64,000 bases of DNA from Druceiella hillmani. Taxonomy: Eukaryota > Arthropoda > Insecta > Lepidoptera > Hepialidae. The first letter of the stretch is position 1, and every line of letters begins with the position of its first letter. The stretch is taken from NCBI GenBank assembly GCA_039881145.1, contig JAYKKI010000038.1, positions 6,560,501 to 6,624,500 on the forward strand, written 5' to 3'. Both the position numbers and the translations under genes were made by a program. Below are positions 13,543-25,489 of this stretch, piece by piece. The notes beneath the pieces are model-generated. The model was given only the letters and a program-made list of their open reading frames with translations. It searched no databases and was not told the origin of the DNA.

Positions 13543-13862
13543 ATAAAAGTGATATCATTTCAGAAATATTGTTTACTTGATCGAAATAAAAGTATATTTT
13601 TTATGAAACAGAATAATATGCACCCTAGCCAAGAAATCATCTTCATCTTTTAGATAATTGTTGATTTATAACAGCTTTTATATGTAAAAAATAATTAGGT
13701 CAATATTACTTTAATATTCTTTTAAGTACAAAAAATTTAAGAACCAAAACAGAATAAAAAACATTGATAACTTTTAAGTTACGGTTTTTTTAAATAGTGG
13801 CTTAATACAATTTTCACTGTCTGTATTAAATTATTGTTAATATTGAAAACCTGAGTATTCAA
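13543..13862 (+). repeat. direct duplication, copy A
   Basis: About 320 bp that recur in the same orientation at 14878-15205. Shared blocks include ATCATTTCAGAAATATT, GAAATAAAAGTATATTTTT, GTGCACCCTAG (GCACCCTAG here), AAGAAATCATCTT, TAATTGTTGA, GTGGCTTAAT and ACTGTCTGTATT, all in the same order. Divergence is appreciable, with a 17-bp difference near the start of copy B. It may be a local segmental duplication or two copies of an unknown repeat. Confidence 0.85.
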
Positions 13863-14519
13863 TGCTATTAAAGAGAACAAGCATCTTTTTAAATGTAGTT
13901 ATACAATTTTTATGATTTAGGTAAAACTAAAATTAAGTACTGTGGTATATTTGACAAAAAATTTTGCGTATACTGTGTGAGTTGTGGAGAAGTTACCACT
14001 CTTCAGGATGTACATTTTTTTTACTGAGAATCTGTATAAGGAGTTTTTAAAATAACAAACGGTCTGATCAAATAGAAGCTGAAAAAAAGTAGAACGCGTC
14101 AGGGATTAAAAGGTTATTTTTCTATATTAGATACTCCATGGGATTGAGATTTTGTATCAAGACTATTCATTTTCTTCCTTTGTTACACCATTTGAGTATA
14201 GTTATAATCGACTAACTCCTAGGATACTTTTTAAATCTTTACCATCTTCTTTGTCAAGAACCTTAAAAAAATTGCTTATTTAATAGTATAAATTTGATGA
14301 AATTTGATTGTAGTGAGAGATCTATCTCATTTTATATTATAACTATAGAACGGAACGCTATTTTATGCTGACCGGGAATCGCTACGAGCTTTCATGATAA
14401 TCTTTAAAAGTACTTTAATAAAGAATTTACATTCAAACAAAAAAGCAAAACACTTCTCGTTATTATTTCCCCTGTTATCAAAAAAACTTTTGAAATGATT
14501 TCTTTTTCAAATAAACGTG
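13863..14519. other. AT-rich non-coding sequence
   Basis: It lies between the two duplicated copies. No feature is recognised. Confidence 0.5.
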
Positions 14520-14830
14520 GGGAAGCTGAGCGATCAAAGGCGGGCTGCGGGCAAAACGAGCGAGGGCCCGCAACCGCATCGAATCTCGCTCTGACGTCTC
14601 ATTCATGGGTAACGACGACGCATTAGTCGCGGCCCCGAGTCCCGCTCGCGGTCGCGCGTTTCATCATAAATCTTGCACAATGCGCCATGACTGCCTATCG
14701 ACTGATTCCGACTATCATCCGCTGTAGCTTCATCCATCATCCTCTAAAATAATGGCTGCAAACTAGCGGCCTACCCGCCCTACCCTACTCGCAGCGTCAC
14801 TCCTGCGTTTCAAAGTTACTAGTTTTCTAT
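14520..14830. promoter_or_regulatory. GC-rich island between the duplicated copies, candidate enhancer
   Basis: Abrupt GC-rich stretch with GATCAAAGG at 14532-14540 (a TCF/Pangolin-type site), CGGGTTT-free CG-dense tracts, CATAAATC and several ATCATCC repeats (about 14713-14745). No protein-like frame is seen. Regulatory role is inferred. Confidence 0.3.
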
Positions 14831-14877
14831 TGACCGCTACAATAGTATGAGACGAGATCCTCAAAAGAACTGAATGG

Positions 14878-15205
14878 TATAAAGTGACATCATTTCAGAA
14901 ATATTATTTACTCGATACGAAAGTTGGTGTTCTCGAAATAAAAGTATATTTTTATAAGAAACAGAATAATGTGCACCCTAGTCAAGAAATCATCTTTATC
15001 TTTTAAATAATTGTTGACTCATGAAAGCTGTACCTTGTAAAAATTAAAAGGCCGAGATTATTTTAATATTCTTTCGAGTGCAGACATTTTAAAAACCAAA
15101 CGAGCACTAACAATGTTGAAACCTTTCAAGTTACAGTTTTTGAAATGGTGGCTTAATCCAATTTTTACTGTCTGTATTTAAATATTGTTAATATTGAGTA
15201 TTCAA
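14878..15205 (+). repeat. direct duplication, copy B
   Basis: Counterpart of 13543-13862. It has the same block order, but with GAAAGTTGGTGTTCTCG inserted after TTTACTCGATAC. It ends at GAGTATTCAA, as does copy A. Confidence 0.85.
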
Positions 15206-15539
15206 ATTGACGTATTAACAAAAACTGGTATTACTTGAATTTTATTTTATCTGAATGGACGTTCGCGGAAGTATTTACTGCAATAATTTTCAAAAATTAA
15301 TATATTTACATTATTTATCTCTAAAATAAACATTTGTATCAAATTCGACGTTATTTTTCTTGAATATTTCGTGGCTCTTGCGTTATTTTTAAGTTGTATT
15401 ATATATCATATTAATTCCTTCCTTATATATATTATATATAATTCCAATTTTTTCATATTGAAAATATTTATCTAAGATTTCAAACTTTTTTATCTGCGTT
15501 ATATTATTTGTCATTTTTAAATCCATATTTTAATTAACG

Positions 15540-15740
15540 TATGGTGTTAGCGCAAGTAATGAATAGCGATCCGACTCCTCTTTCTCTTATATCTCCTGCT
15601 CCTGGGTATATACTATTACCATACTAAATTTCATCAAAACCCATCCAGTAGATTTCGCGTGATATCTGCTCAAATTAACACACAGACAGAAACACCAAAT
15701 TCTAAAAAAGTTTTTCAGGCTTCTATTATCATTTTATACA
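15540..15740 (+). mobile_element. 3'-end fragment of a lepidopteran-type non-LTR or related element
   Basis: The segment contains ACTAAATTTCATCAAAACCC, then CAGTAGATTTCGCGTGAT and ACACACAGACAGAAACA. This order (AAATTTCATCAAAATC, CAGTAGTTT, then an ACAGACAG tail) is a very common 3' tail in insect, especially lepidopteran, retroelement copies. No coding part is attached. Assignment is from memory of the pattern. Confidence 0.5.
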
Positions 15741-16979
15741 TCAAATTGTTCACTTTATTTAAAATATTTTCAATATACAGAATTCACTTTGTTACAATTT
15801 TATTATACGTATAGATGAAATACACATATTTACCCGAGATGATAATAACGATTCGACATCTTGTTATTAAACTGTGTAGTTTAACATGTATCAATCATGG
15901 TCCATCAAAGGCTATTTCTTTTCTAAATAAATTTAGTAACCGATGCTTAAATATTGTCGTCGTTGTCAAAAGTAACTTTATATTGATTGTTATAGACATT
16001 TGAAATTAGCTAACAGATAACAACCCCAGAGATACAATAAAAAACCCAAGTAGTTTTGTACAATAAAAGGCGTGATTAAATCTTGTATTTAAACATGTTT
16101 CATTTATTGGTCGATGGAATAATCACTTTTGAGTGTCTATTATTACAACACTCGTAACTAAATGCAGAACTTTTGTCTGTTCTTTACAAACAAAATGAAT
16201 TTCATCCCATTTTCTTATTTATGCAAAACTGCGCAATTTTTTATAAATTGTATAACTATATAATTATATTAATTTACAGCTTGTTTTAGTAAAAAAACAT
16301 AAGTAATGAAAAGCTAGAGCTAAAAATGTTCATAGCTTGGGACATTACCTTAATTAAAATGAATTATGAAACTTATTTAATGCAACATAAATTGTATGTT
16401 TTAGTGTTGTATTGGCTGTGCTTCTCTTTGGTGTCCAATAACCAAACTAGGAACCCTTATAGTTTCATCATGGTCATATATCTATCTATTTGTCCAATTG
16501 TATATCACAGCGGTTTAAATCTCATCCTGTTTATTAATACTTATCATCATACTATTTATTAATGCTGTAATAATATACGTATTTATAATGCCTACAAAGT
16601 TATGAAAGTATGAAGTAGCAGTGATTTTTTGGCGTATCCCATTGTATAGGTTGTCGTTGAATAGGGCCTTCAAAAATATTGGAATTATGTCATGAACATT
16701 TTTTCAAGACAGGTATCCGTTTACGAAATATTAAGTTTTAAGTGGTTATTTTTGTTAGAGTTACATATCGTCACCCCTACCAGCTAAACTGCTATTTCTG
16801 AATGTTTAAAAAGTATTTACAACAGTAGTATGTATAACGAAATTAAAAGTAAAATTATCACAGCGGTGTAGGATCTACTAGTTTACGAATAATTGTCGAC
16901 TAAATTATGACATATAATCGGATAAAGTTCGTATTGTGTTCGAAAATTAATATTTATTACAGTCTGTAAAGGATATTCA
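15741..16979. other. AT-rich non-coding sequence
   Basis: No gene is recognised. The last 60 bp before 16980 already resemble the tail of a satellite unit (CGAAAATTAATATTTATTAC), so the repeat probably begins with a decayed partial unit. Confidence 0.5.
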
Positions 16980-18275
16980 AGGCAACATATTTATATATTA
17001 ATATGGTGACAAATAATACTATTTCAAAATCCACTATGTTTTTACACCTGCGAAAGACACAGTCGGTAATGTATTTACGTTATGATAAATGAATATCTGT
17101 AAATAGTTTAAGAGAAATACTATTAACCTATTAATTTTTTACTAGGCAATATATTTATATATTTATATGGTGAGAAATATTACTATTTCAAAATGCACTA
17201 TGTTTCTACGCCTGTGAAAGACAGAGCAAGAAATATATTTACATCTGTAAGTAGTTTAAGAGAAATATTATTAACCTATTAATTTCTTACTAGGCAATAT
17301 ATCAATATATTTATATGGTGAGAAATATTACTATTTCAAAATGCACTATGTTTCTACGCCCGTGAAAGACAGAGCAAGTAATATATTTACGTTACGAAAA
17401 ATTAATATCTGTAAGTAGTTTAAGAGAAATATTATTAACCTATTAATTTCTTACTAGGCAATATATCAATATATTTATATGGTGAGAAATATTACTATTT
17501 CAAAATGCACTATGTTTCTACGCCTGTGAAAGACAGAGCAAGTAATATATTTACGTTACGAAAAATTAATATCTGTAAGTAGTTTAAGAGAAATATTATT
17601 AACCTATTAATTTCTTACTAGGCAATATATCAATATATTTATATGGTGAGAAATATTACTATTTCAAAATGCACTATGTTTCTACGCCTGTGAAAGACAG
17701 AGCAAGTAATATATTTACGTTACGAAAAATTAATATCTGTAAGTAGTTTAAGAGAAATATTATTAACCTATTAATTTCTTACTAGGCAATATATCAATAT
17801 ATTTATATGGTGAGAAATATTACTATTTCAAAATGCACTATGTTTCTACGCCTGTGAAAGACAGAGCAAGTAATATATTTACGTTACGAAAAATTAATAT
17901 CTGTAAGTAGTTTAAGAGAAATATTATTAACCTATTAATTTCTTACTAGGCAATATATCAATATATTTATATGGTGAGAAATATTACTATTTCAAAATGC
18001 ACTATGTTTCTATGCCTGTGAAAGACAGAGCAAGTAATATATTTACGTTACGAAAAATTAATATCTGTAAGTAGTTTAAGAGAAATATTATTAACCTATT
18101 AATTTCTTACTAGGCAATATATCAATATATTTATATGGTGACAAATATTAAAAAAAAAAATTTCAAAATGCACTATGTTTCTACGCCTGTGAAAGACAGA
18201 GCAAGTAATATATTTACGTTACGAAAAATTAATATCTGTAAATAGTTTAATAAAAATACGGTAAACTATTAAATA
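16980..18275 (+). repeat. 164-bp tandem satellite array, eight units, derived from a mobile-element 3' region
   Basis: Units begin with AGGCAA at 16980, 17144, 17292, 17456, 17620, 17784, 17948 and 18112. Spacing is 164 bp except for the second unit, which is 148 bp because 16 bp (ACGTTACGAAAAATTA) are missing. Units three to seven are almost identical, while the first and last are diverged. This is the pattern expected from unequal exchange within an array. The last unit has an A-run in place of CTATT after GTGACAAATATTA. It runs directly into a 3' tail shared with 2749-2925 (-), 38200-38590 and 60290-60445. The repeat unit is therefore an internal piece of a dispersed element that amplified in place. 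Confidence 0.95.
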
Positions 18276-18345
18276 TTCTAAGTGCTTAAATGTGTACGGA
18301 AGCCTCGTAGAGCGAGTTCACTCGAACTTGACAGCTTTTGACCTA
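18276..18345 (+). mobile_element. 3' tail of the satellite-forming element
   Basis: It contains AAATGTGTACGGAAGCCTCG, then AGCGAGTTCACTCGAACTTG and ACAGCTTTT. The tail matches, in order, the ends at 2749-2810 (-), 38516-38575 and 60388-60440. It marks the 3' boundary of the parent element. Confidence 0.65.
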
Positions 18346-18751
18346 TCATTAACATAACGTATTTCCTTTTATGATTGTTTTCTTATAATTTATAATTATT
18401 TGGTTCTAAAAAATTTAAAATTTATTCTTCATCAAGCTTTTACGTGTGACTTCACCAGGGTACATTTTTTTATTTCTGGTGTTTTAGCTTTTCATTAGTA
18501 TTAACATTATAATCTCAAATGTTCCCCCGATCGAAATAAAAATAATAATAACATTTAGAGTACTACACGAGACCAATCAGGGAAGTGGAAAAATAAGAAG
18601 TAGAAGGATGAGCCAAAGAAGGATCCTTTGGTGCACACCCTTACCTTGTGGAAACGTGTCCTTGACTGACAAAAAAAATATTTTTTTTTAATTTCCAAGT
18701 TTTTCCATTTCCAAGCGCGATAAAAATAGTATGCTGGATAGCAATACCGTA
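18346..18751. other. AT-rich non-coding sequence
   Basis: No feature is recognised. Confidence 0.5.
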
Positions 18752-19063
18752 TAAACCTGATCTAATCCAAAATAACCCAACAAAACTCAATAGAACTTAA
18801 TCTAATCCAATATAACCTTACTTTACCGAACCAAATTCATTGTAACCTAACTTAACTAAACAACCTGATCCACCCTAAATCAATCTTACTCAACAGATCC
18901 CAACTTAACCTAACTTATCCCGAACTGACTTATTCTGACTCATTATAACCCAATCTAAACCAACCTCATCTAATCTAACCCAAGCCGAACTAAACTAATC
19001 TAATTCAACCTAATTTTCCAATATAATTAAACCTAACCCAATCCAACTCATCATAACATAACG
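18752..19063. repeat. degenerate CCTAA/AACCT-type tract (interstitial telomere-like)
   Basis: About 310 bp made of A, C and T with only about a dozen G residues. Variants of a five-base unit such as CCTAA, CTTAA, CCCAA and TCTAA repeat with near-regular phase. The complementary strand is TTAGG-like, which is the arthropod telomere repeat. The copies are far too degenerate for a recent telomere insertion, so an old interstitial tract or an independent pentamer repeat is equally possible. Confidence 0.7.
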
Positions 19064-19785
19064 TAAGTCCAAAAGCGTACTTTTGGAAAAGTAGTACTAT
19101 CGAAAAGATAGAACTGTTCAGTTCAGAATAGTAGTTTCGATACAAATAGGTTAATTATATGGTTCGTTTAGAAGTACATATGATCAGCACTAAAAATCGT
19201 TGGGGCTGATGATAATGAAAAAAAATCTATTGTCAAATTGAAAACGCCAAATTTGAAAAATATTTTAATGCAATTTTTTTAAATATTCTGCTTTTAAGTT
19301 TTAATATATTTGTCAACTTTTAGTCTTAATATACGAAATTAGAATTTTTAGTAATATACAAATTAATATTTGATTAATTAAATTTTTATACAATAAACAG
19401 AGGCGTGTAAATTTTTATACAATAACTACCCAAAACCATTCGTCTATTTCTTTACAAACCTTATTTTTTACAAAAGAAAGAATTAATTTAATAGAAGAGC
19501 AAACTTAGTTTCCCCTTTTATCAACAGCAAGCTCTACCATTCTTTTGGTCGCCATCATCCCACTCTTCGCACTTGACGAATGATTGTTTCAATATACTCA
19601 AAAATGGATTATCGAATAGTTTAATTGTAATCTGACAAATATATATGTTTTGAAATAATAAACAAATAAGCTTCATAATAAGCTTTACATTCACTCGATA
19701 AACAATCAGGAAATTCTCAATTTTTTTTTCCAACCCGATAGAACGACGTAAGAAAACACAAACATGAAGGCGAGTATTTCCATTA
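19064..19785. other. AT-rich non-coding sequence
   Basis: No gene is recognised. The direct repeat AAATTTTTATACAATAA occurs at 19381-19397 and 19410-19426, and a small stem TCCAAAAG...CTTTTGGA lies near 19069. Confidence 0.5.
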
Positions 19786-20060
19786 CAAATAATTGCATTA
19801 CACGAGCGCGTAGAGTTCGCTACGCGACGTATACAATGGGCTCTGAAGCTATTCGGCGCGTGCCCTTCGGCGAAAAAACTGCGACCTCATACTTTTGTTT
19901 CTCTGAGTAGAGTAAATCTTGCAGCTAATTTATTACGATTTAATGGTCGCGTAATAATTTGTCACCTATTCATAAAGAAGGTAGGGACATGCCCGACGAG
20001 GGGACCGCAGTGGGGTGTGCCACTGACCTCGTGTGCACCTGGACGTTGCATTTAAATCTG
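19786..20060. promoter_or_regulatory. GC-richer island, candidate conserved non-coding element
   Basis: The island shows GC-rich blocks (GCGCGTAGAGTTCGCTACGC, itself a small inverted motif). Homeodomain-like cores follow (GATTTAATGG, GCGTAATAATTTG). No protein-like frame is present. Confidence 0.3.
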
Positions 20061-20836
20061 TTCGTGTTGATATTCTTTAACGTCGCCCTTTGCAATGCAT
20101 GAGATAAATAAAAGTCGAAACACTACATTTCTTTAAATGTTTATGTACTACTGGTATACAAAAAAAATATTGAATAGATGATTTTCTTCCTTATTTTAAT
20201 TAAAAATAATTTTTGCACACAATTGTGTCACCAACATAATTATTTGGAATAAAATTTTCATTTGACGTTACTAATTTCCACAATTAGGAAATTTATAATT
20301 AAATCCTTTATTTTTTCAACTAAATAATGAAGGCCTTTGTTAGACCTTCGTCGATTGAAATATTCTATTAAAAGTTTTTGTAACATCACAATGCACTCAT
20401 GTCTTTTCAGAACCGATTTTTTTTCATGTTATCTCTGAAAAAGATTTAGATTTATGACCTCTATGTGAAATTACTTCCTGTGTATTTTCGAAAAAGAAAA
20501 GATTTGAGTGGCACATTTTAATAGTAGGAAAATATAAAAAAACACAAAAAAAATTATTTTAATTTATATTATACATATCGAGCACTAAAAAATTAAGAAG
20601 GGAAATTATGTTTTCACGTGAAATTCTTCATGGGTCCTATTAGAATTCGTGGTGGGAGGATCTAAAGTAAAAATAATAAAATGTTTCTAGTATATATATA
20701 CTAGAAATCCATAATATCTAAATAAATAATATAATTTAGCGGACTATAATATAGCTTGAAAACATAAAGTGAGCATATGTTTTTCCCTAAACTTGTTCAT
20801 AAAAAAACTTATAACCTATAAGCCTGTGGAGCAACT
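20061..20836. other. AT-rich non-coding sequence
   Basis: No feature is recognised. It may include unrecognisable 5' sequence of the retroelement that follows. Confidence 0.5.
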
Positions 20837-22690
20837 ATGCAGCAATTGAATACCATAAATGCTTTGATACGGACAGCTTTCAGAAGAGACCGTAATAGCG
20901 ACATGGCAAAAGTATGTAAAGAGCTGGAAGAACAATCTGAGAAACATGAAACTAAAGACCTACATGATAAAGTACGATATCGATTGAGCTCGTTGAGCCC
21001 GACAGCTGACCCGACAATCACGGAAATAAGTGATATTGTAAAAGTCTGGAAGGACTACTGTAAATCTTTCGTGATAGGAATAGTTCCACTGCCGCCATTT
21101 ACACAGCAGACAATATGATTGAGCGAGAGCCCTTAAGATACGAAGTACGTGCTGCTATTAAACACCAAACACGCAATAAAGCCGTTGGAATAGATGAAAC
21201 ACCCATCGAAATATTTAAGGCAATGGGAGAATCAGGGATTGATACCCTACATAAGATGATTTGCTGCAAGGTGTGGGAGACGGGGTGTTGGCCGGAAGAC
21301 TGGTCACATTCCTTATTCATACCGCTGAATAAGAACGGGTAAACAAAGAAATGCAACAACTACCTACTGCTGTCTCTTATTTCGCATGCTAGCAAGGTAC
21401 TACTTTACATCCTGAATACCAGACTCCAGTCTCGTCAAATATCAATAGAGCCAGCTGGTTTCGTGAAAGGAAAAACTGCACGAGAACAAATTTTAGTATT
21501 GCGCCAGATCACAGATAAATCCAAAGAATTTAACACCCCACTCTACATTTGCTTTGTCGGTGTCAAACAAGCCTTCGACACGGTTAAATGGAACAAATTT
21601 GGTTAGAACTAAGGGATATGGGAACACCTCAATATCTAATATACCTAGTGCAGAGATTGTATGTAGACGGTACAGCAGCTGTTCGAGTGGATGAAGTCGA
21701 CTTGGAAAACTTTCAGACGAAAGCTGGCATCCGGCAAGGGTGTATTCTGTCACCACTGCTATTCAACGTATACACAGAATACATTATGCGACATATTCTT
21801 GAAGACTGGAATAAAGGCATGTCCATTGGAGGTAGGCGGATAAATAAACTAGGATATGTTGATGACACCACACCTGGCATAGACTAAAGTAGATATTGAA
21901 GAATTATTACCGCGGCTAGAAGTAAACAGTCTTGAATTTGGCCTAACCATCAATAGAGATAAGACAAAAATGATGATTGTTGACCGGGTTGAACAAAACA
22001 AAAGGAACATTTAGAAAATTGCCAACCATGACGTTTTTCAGAGTTACGTACTCGGATCCAATATATCCAAAACTGGCGGTTGCGAGCAAGAAATCAAGAG
22101 AAGATGCGCCATTACACGATCTGCGGTTGAAAAGCTCAATAAGATTTGCAAGGATAGGAAGATAACCAAAAATACTAAGCTCGAACTCATCAAATGTCTT
22201 GTCTTTCCAATCTTTCTCTATAGAGCTGAAACTTGGTCCCTGCGCTTACAAGATCTGGTGTTGGAGGCGTATGCTGAAGATCTCTTGGAACGCTTTCCGA
22301 ACAACTCTATCCTGAAGGAACTCAAGGTCATCTAACGACTTTCATCGATTGTGCAACTGCGAATAATAGAATTGTTTTGCCACATATCCAGGAATGAGTA
22401 TTTGATCGAAAGACTAGTGTTGCCGGGCCATTTATAGAGTATGAGATCTAGAGGCCGATCACATACTCGATGGACGGACCATATTAAATCAGTAAAGCAA
22501 ACTACTGTCACTGGGTGATCTCTCAGCGCAGCGAACCCGCAGAAATGGAGAGACATTGCTAAGGAGGCAATTTAGACCAAGAAGACTGAATGAAGAATAG
22601 AGATGTGCAAGCACCCTTAACCTAGTACCTAAGTCATTGAAGCAACCACGATCACTGTGTCAAGAGTGCACAACTAAGAAGACGAAAACT
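20837..22690 (+). mobile_element. decayed non-LTR retrotransposon, reverse transcriptase region (RTE-like)
   Basis: Collinear reverse-transcriptase remnants lie in three frames. The linker before the RT (LNTINALIRTAFRRDRNSDM, 20840-21115) is followed, in frame from 21115, by NKAVGIDETPIEIFKAMGE and WPEDWSHSLFIPLNK. A stop at 21340 is followed in the same frame by SHASKVLLYILNTRLQ, EPAGFVKGKTAREQI and FVGVKQAFDTVKW, where the usual FVDY has become FVGV. A frameshift near 21600 leads to AGIRQGCILSPLLFN and YVDDT, where YADD has become YVDD. C-terminal pieces follow: EIKRRCAITRSAVEKLNK, LVFPIFLYRAETW, WRRMLKISWNAFRT and RWTDHIKSVKQTT. The upstream endonuclease is missing, so the copy is 5'-truncated. 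At least four frame breaks make it inactive. The RTE-like assignment is by remembered motif similarity. Confidence 0.9.
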
Positions 22691-24488
22691 GTATAATTGA
22701 AACGTACAATTTTGAAGCAACAAAATTTTAAAAATTAACACTTTTAGAAAATTCCGCTCATTCAACTTTAAATAAAATCCTAATAGACAGACTAACTTTT
22801 TATGTAAAATACTTTACAAGCACGAAATTTCATTTGATGTTCTTCCATATAAATTCCTTCGATGAGAAGATTACCTGTAACAAAATTTTTACAATTATTC
22901 TCAAAAATTATTATTTGTATGAACAACATATGATTAAGCATTTAAACAATTCGAATTTCATCGTTCTTGTGACCGGGATATTGCATTAATGGTTTGTAAA
23001 TATGAGTGAATGTGGATGGAGCAATGTGGTCACACACCTCGTGACCATACATGATCTTACACTAGCTGTCTATTGTTAAGGTAGGCCCACGAATGCACAC
23101 CAGTTAGTCTAGTTCGTAGTGCCTATCTGGACGAAATCGTGACAATTTATCAAAGTGTATATACAATTTTCAAATTAATTTTTAGGACGCAACGATAATT
23201 ACATATTTGTTTAAATCAAATAATTAAAACAATTTAATGACCTTTTTGAGCAGGCGGATAATAAAATTTTACAAGTACCATTACTCGACTCCCGGTGCTA
23301 TAATGCTATATTACGTACCTCGATTTGCTAAGACTATTATTTACTTGAAAGTGAAAACCCTGTCAAAATTAGTTTAATAGTTTTTTTTAATGTTATCAGG
23401 TTACGTGCAAGAATAATTCCTTGCACGTAACCTGATAATATATATCTGAATTATTGCTATGATAATAGTTTTTCTGGTGAAAACATTCTGCTAGATTTTA
23501 TCTAGTAATATTTATTAAATTCCAACCAGAATGGAGAAATGAAAAGAAAAATCCTTTTTTTTGTTTTTTCATCCTCAGTATTTGTGGCTATAGCGTTGTT
23601 CGTAATATATTTTATTAGCACCATTTGATCTTGAAATTATTCTATAAGCATCGATAACCTTTAAGAAACTGTTTAAGATCACCAACTGGTTATCTATGAG
23701 AGATTCTTTAATTCTATACCGCTATAAAAAGAACACAGCCTGTATTAACATGCTATAAAATATTTTTTCAACCAAATATTATGTAGCTTAGAATATTTCA
23801 TTTACACTGGTGATCATTTACTTATTAGAACTTGCAATAGTGCTGTCAAATACACTCGATTTTATCTCGTTGCAATCTGTTCGTTTACTATAAAATTGGT
23901 ACAATCGATGAATGGATAATAACAAGACAGAGTGTGAGTTAATTCACATCGTATGAAATCCTTGAAAATTCCGTCTAATATTTTGTTTGAAAGAGTTGGA
24001 AGAACGTTTTTACTATACCAATATACAATAACGCCATTAAATGCCCTTCTTTTTCCCTACTTCTGTTATTCGCGGTGTGGTCAGATTTCATTTAATCGAG
24101 TTTTGACGCGTTATAACGCCACTTGTTTTAATATTTTAATTGTTACACTAAAAAATTACATATACTATGCTTCTGCAGGTTACCAATATACTTTTTTCAC
24201 AGGTAAGTTTGTTAAAACTTGTAAACACATTTTATTCTGCATATAATAACATATCGCATTGTGCTATTGTATTGTAAAATATCTTCCCATGAAAATAAAG
24301 TTAAAATGTAAATTAAATGAAAGTTTTTTAATTAATTAAATGATTTTATGTTAAATATAAAACCATATCGTATATATTACTCAATAAACTTGTATTTACA
24401 TTCTAAAACTTTACCACCAGAGGTGTATGATGCTACTATTAATTCGACAAAGAGAAGCTTTGTATAATGTAAAACATTCAAAAACATA
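22691..24488. other. AT-rich non-coding sequence
   Basis: No gene is recognised apart from the perfect hairpin at 23393-23438. A plus-strand frame of 97 codons at 23953-24246 has no recognisable content. Confidence 0.5.
23393..23438. repeat. perfect 19-bp inverted repeat with 8-nt loop
   Basis: TTATCAGGTTACGTGCAAG at 23393-23411 is exactly complementary to 23420-23438, with AATAATTC between. Perfection in neutral AT-rich DNA suggests a recent origin or maintained function. It does not look like a metazoan microRNA precursor because the arms are shorter than a pre-miRNA stem. Confidence 0.9.
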
Positions 24489-24710
24489 ACAAAACCAGTT
24501 TCTGCGTCCGCCTTTTACCAATTGTCCGCGCCACGAGGGCAGAGTGCATCCGCACTGCGCAGCACATTGTGTGCCACCCCCGGTTGCAGCACCCCTCTTT
24601 TCCCCCGTCCCTCGCTCCGCGCCGCACATAATGGTCAAGCTAGTTAGCGAAACATTTATGCACATACCGACCTTGGCTTTGATTTCACTGCGGTAGACTT
24701 GTCGCTCCAC
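24489..24710. promoter_or_regulatory. GC-rich island, candidate regulatory element
   Basis: CG- and C-rich block with CCACGAGGGCAG (partly CTCF-like), CTCCGCGCCGCAC and a TTTGATTTC core. A minus-strand frame of 99 codons crosses it, with a low-complexity Gly/Ala/Cys-rich product and no domain. It is probably non-coding. Confidence 0.25.
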
Positions 24711-25489
24711 ACTGTAATTAATTCAAATTAATTCAAAACAAGTGCTATTTTTTTGTATTAATGTGTAATTTTTATAATAATATGCACGTGTATTATATTG
24801 TGAGAGGTTGTAGGTTTTTTATACCTTAAATTTGCATTATTGGGAGCCGGAAATGTGAAAATTTTGTCTCGCGACGTATACTCAACGCAGCAGATGTCAA
24901 AGATGTAAAATTTGTTGTACATAAATTATGAGGTAAGAGAAAGGTCGACGGAAAGTATAGAGACATATCCTCAGGTTTTCACAAATCGTTAACATTTTTA
25001 TGCAACTATTGTAACTGCCTGTATTTTTTGCAGATAAGTGATACTTTTCATTTGAGATACGCATAATTATGTATATATTATTACATGTCCACCTACACCT
25101 TATAATTGTTATACAATTCAGTTACTTAATTCGTCTTTGGAAAAGTGCAGTACAAATAGTTAGCAATAACGACATTAATTTTCTATCATATTTTGGGCGT
25201 GATATGATAACACCATATTGTACAAAAAATTGTTTTTATACAATATGGTAACAGTACTTCGCAATAAACTAAAAAAAAGTTTTAAGACAAAGTTAGAAAA
25301 ATATTACCTATATTTGTGTCCATTTTTAATAATAATACACAAAAAATACTTGATCAGCATTCCGAAAGACGTGTGTAATTTTAATTCAGAAGATATAAAG
25401 ATTTCTCTACATTTTAACGAAGATTAGTTAATACAAGACGGGTAATTTTTAAATCTCTATCAGAATCACATTTACCACGAGTCTTTAAA
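24711..25489. other. AT-rich non-coding sequence
   Basis: No feature is recognised. Confidence 0.5.

Noticed and set aside
16980..18275. CRISPR-like array
   Set aside because: Units are contiguous 164-bp satellite copies without unique spacers, in eukaryotic DNA.
23393..23438. microRNA precursor
   Set aside because: The stem is only 19 bp, and no known insect microRNA sequence was recognised here or elsewhere in the window.
24528..24545. CTCF site CCACGAGGGCAG
   Set aside because: It deviates from the core at several positions. The site at 30005 is the better candidate.
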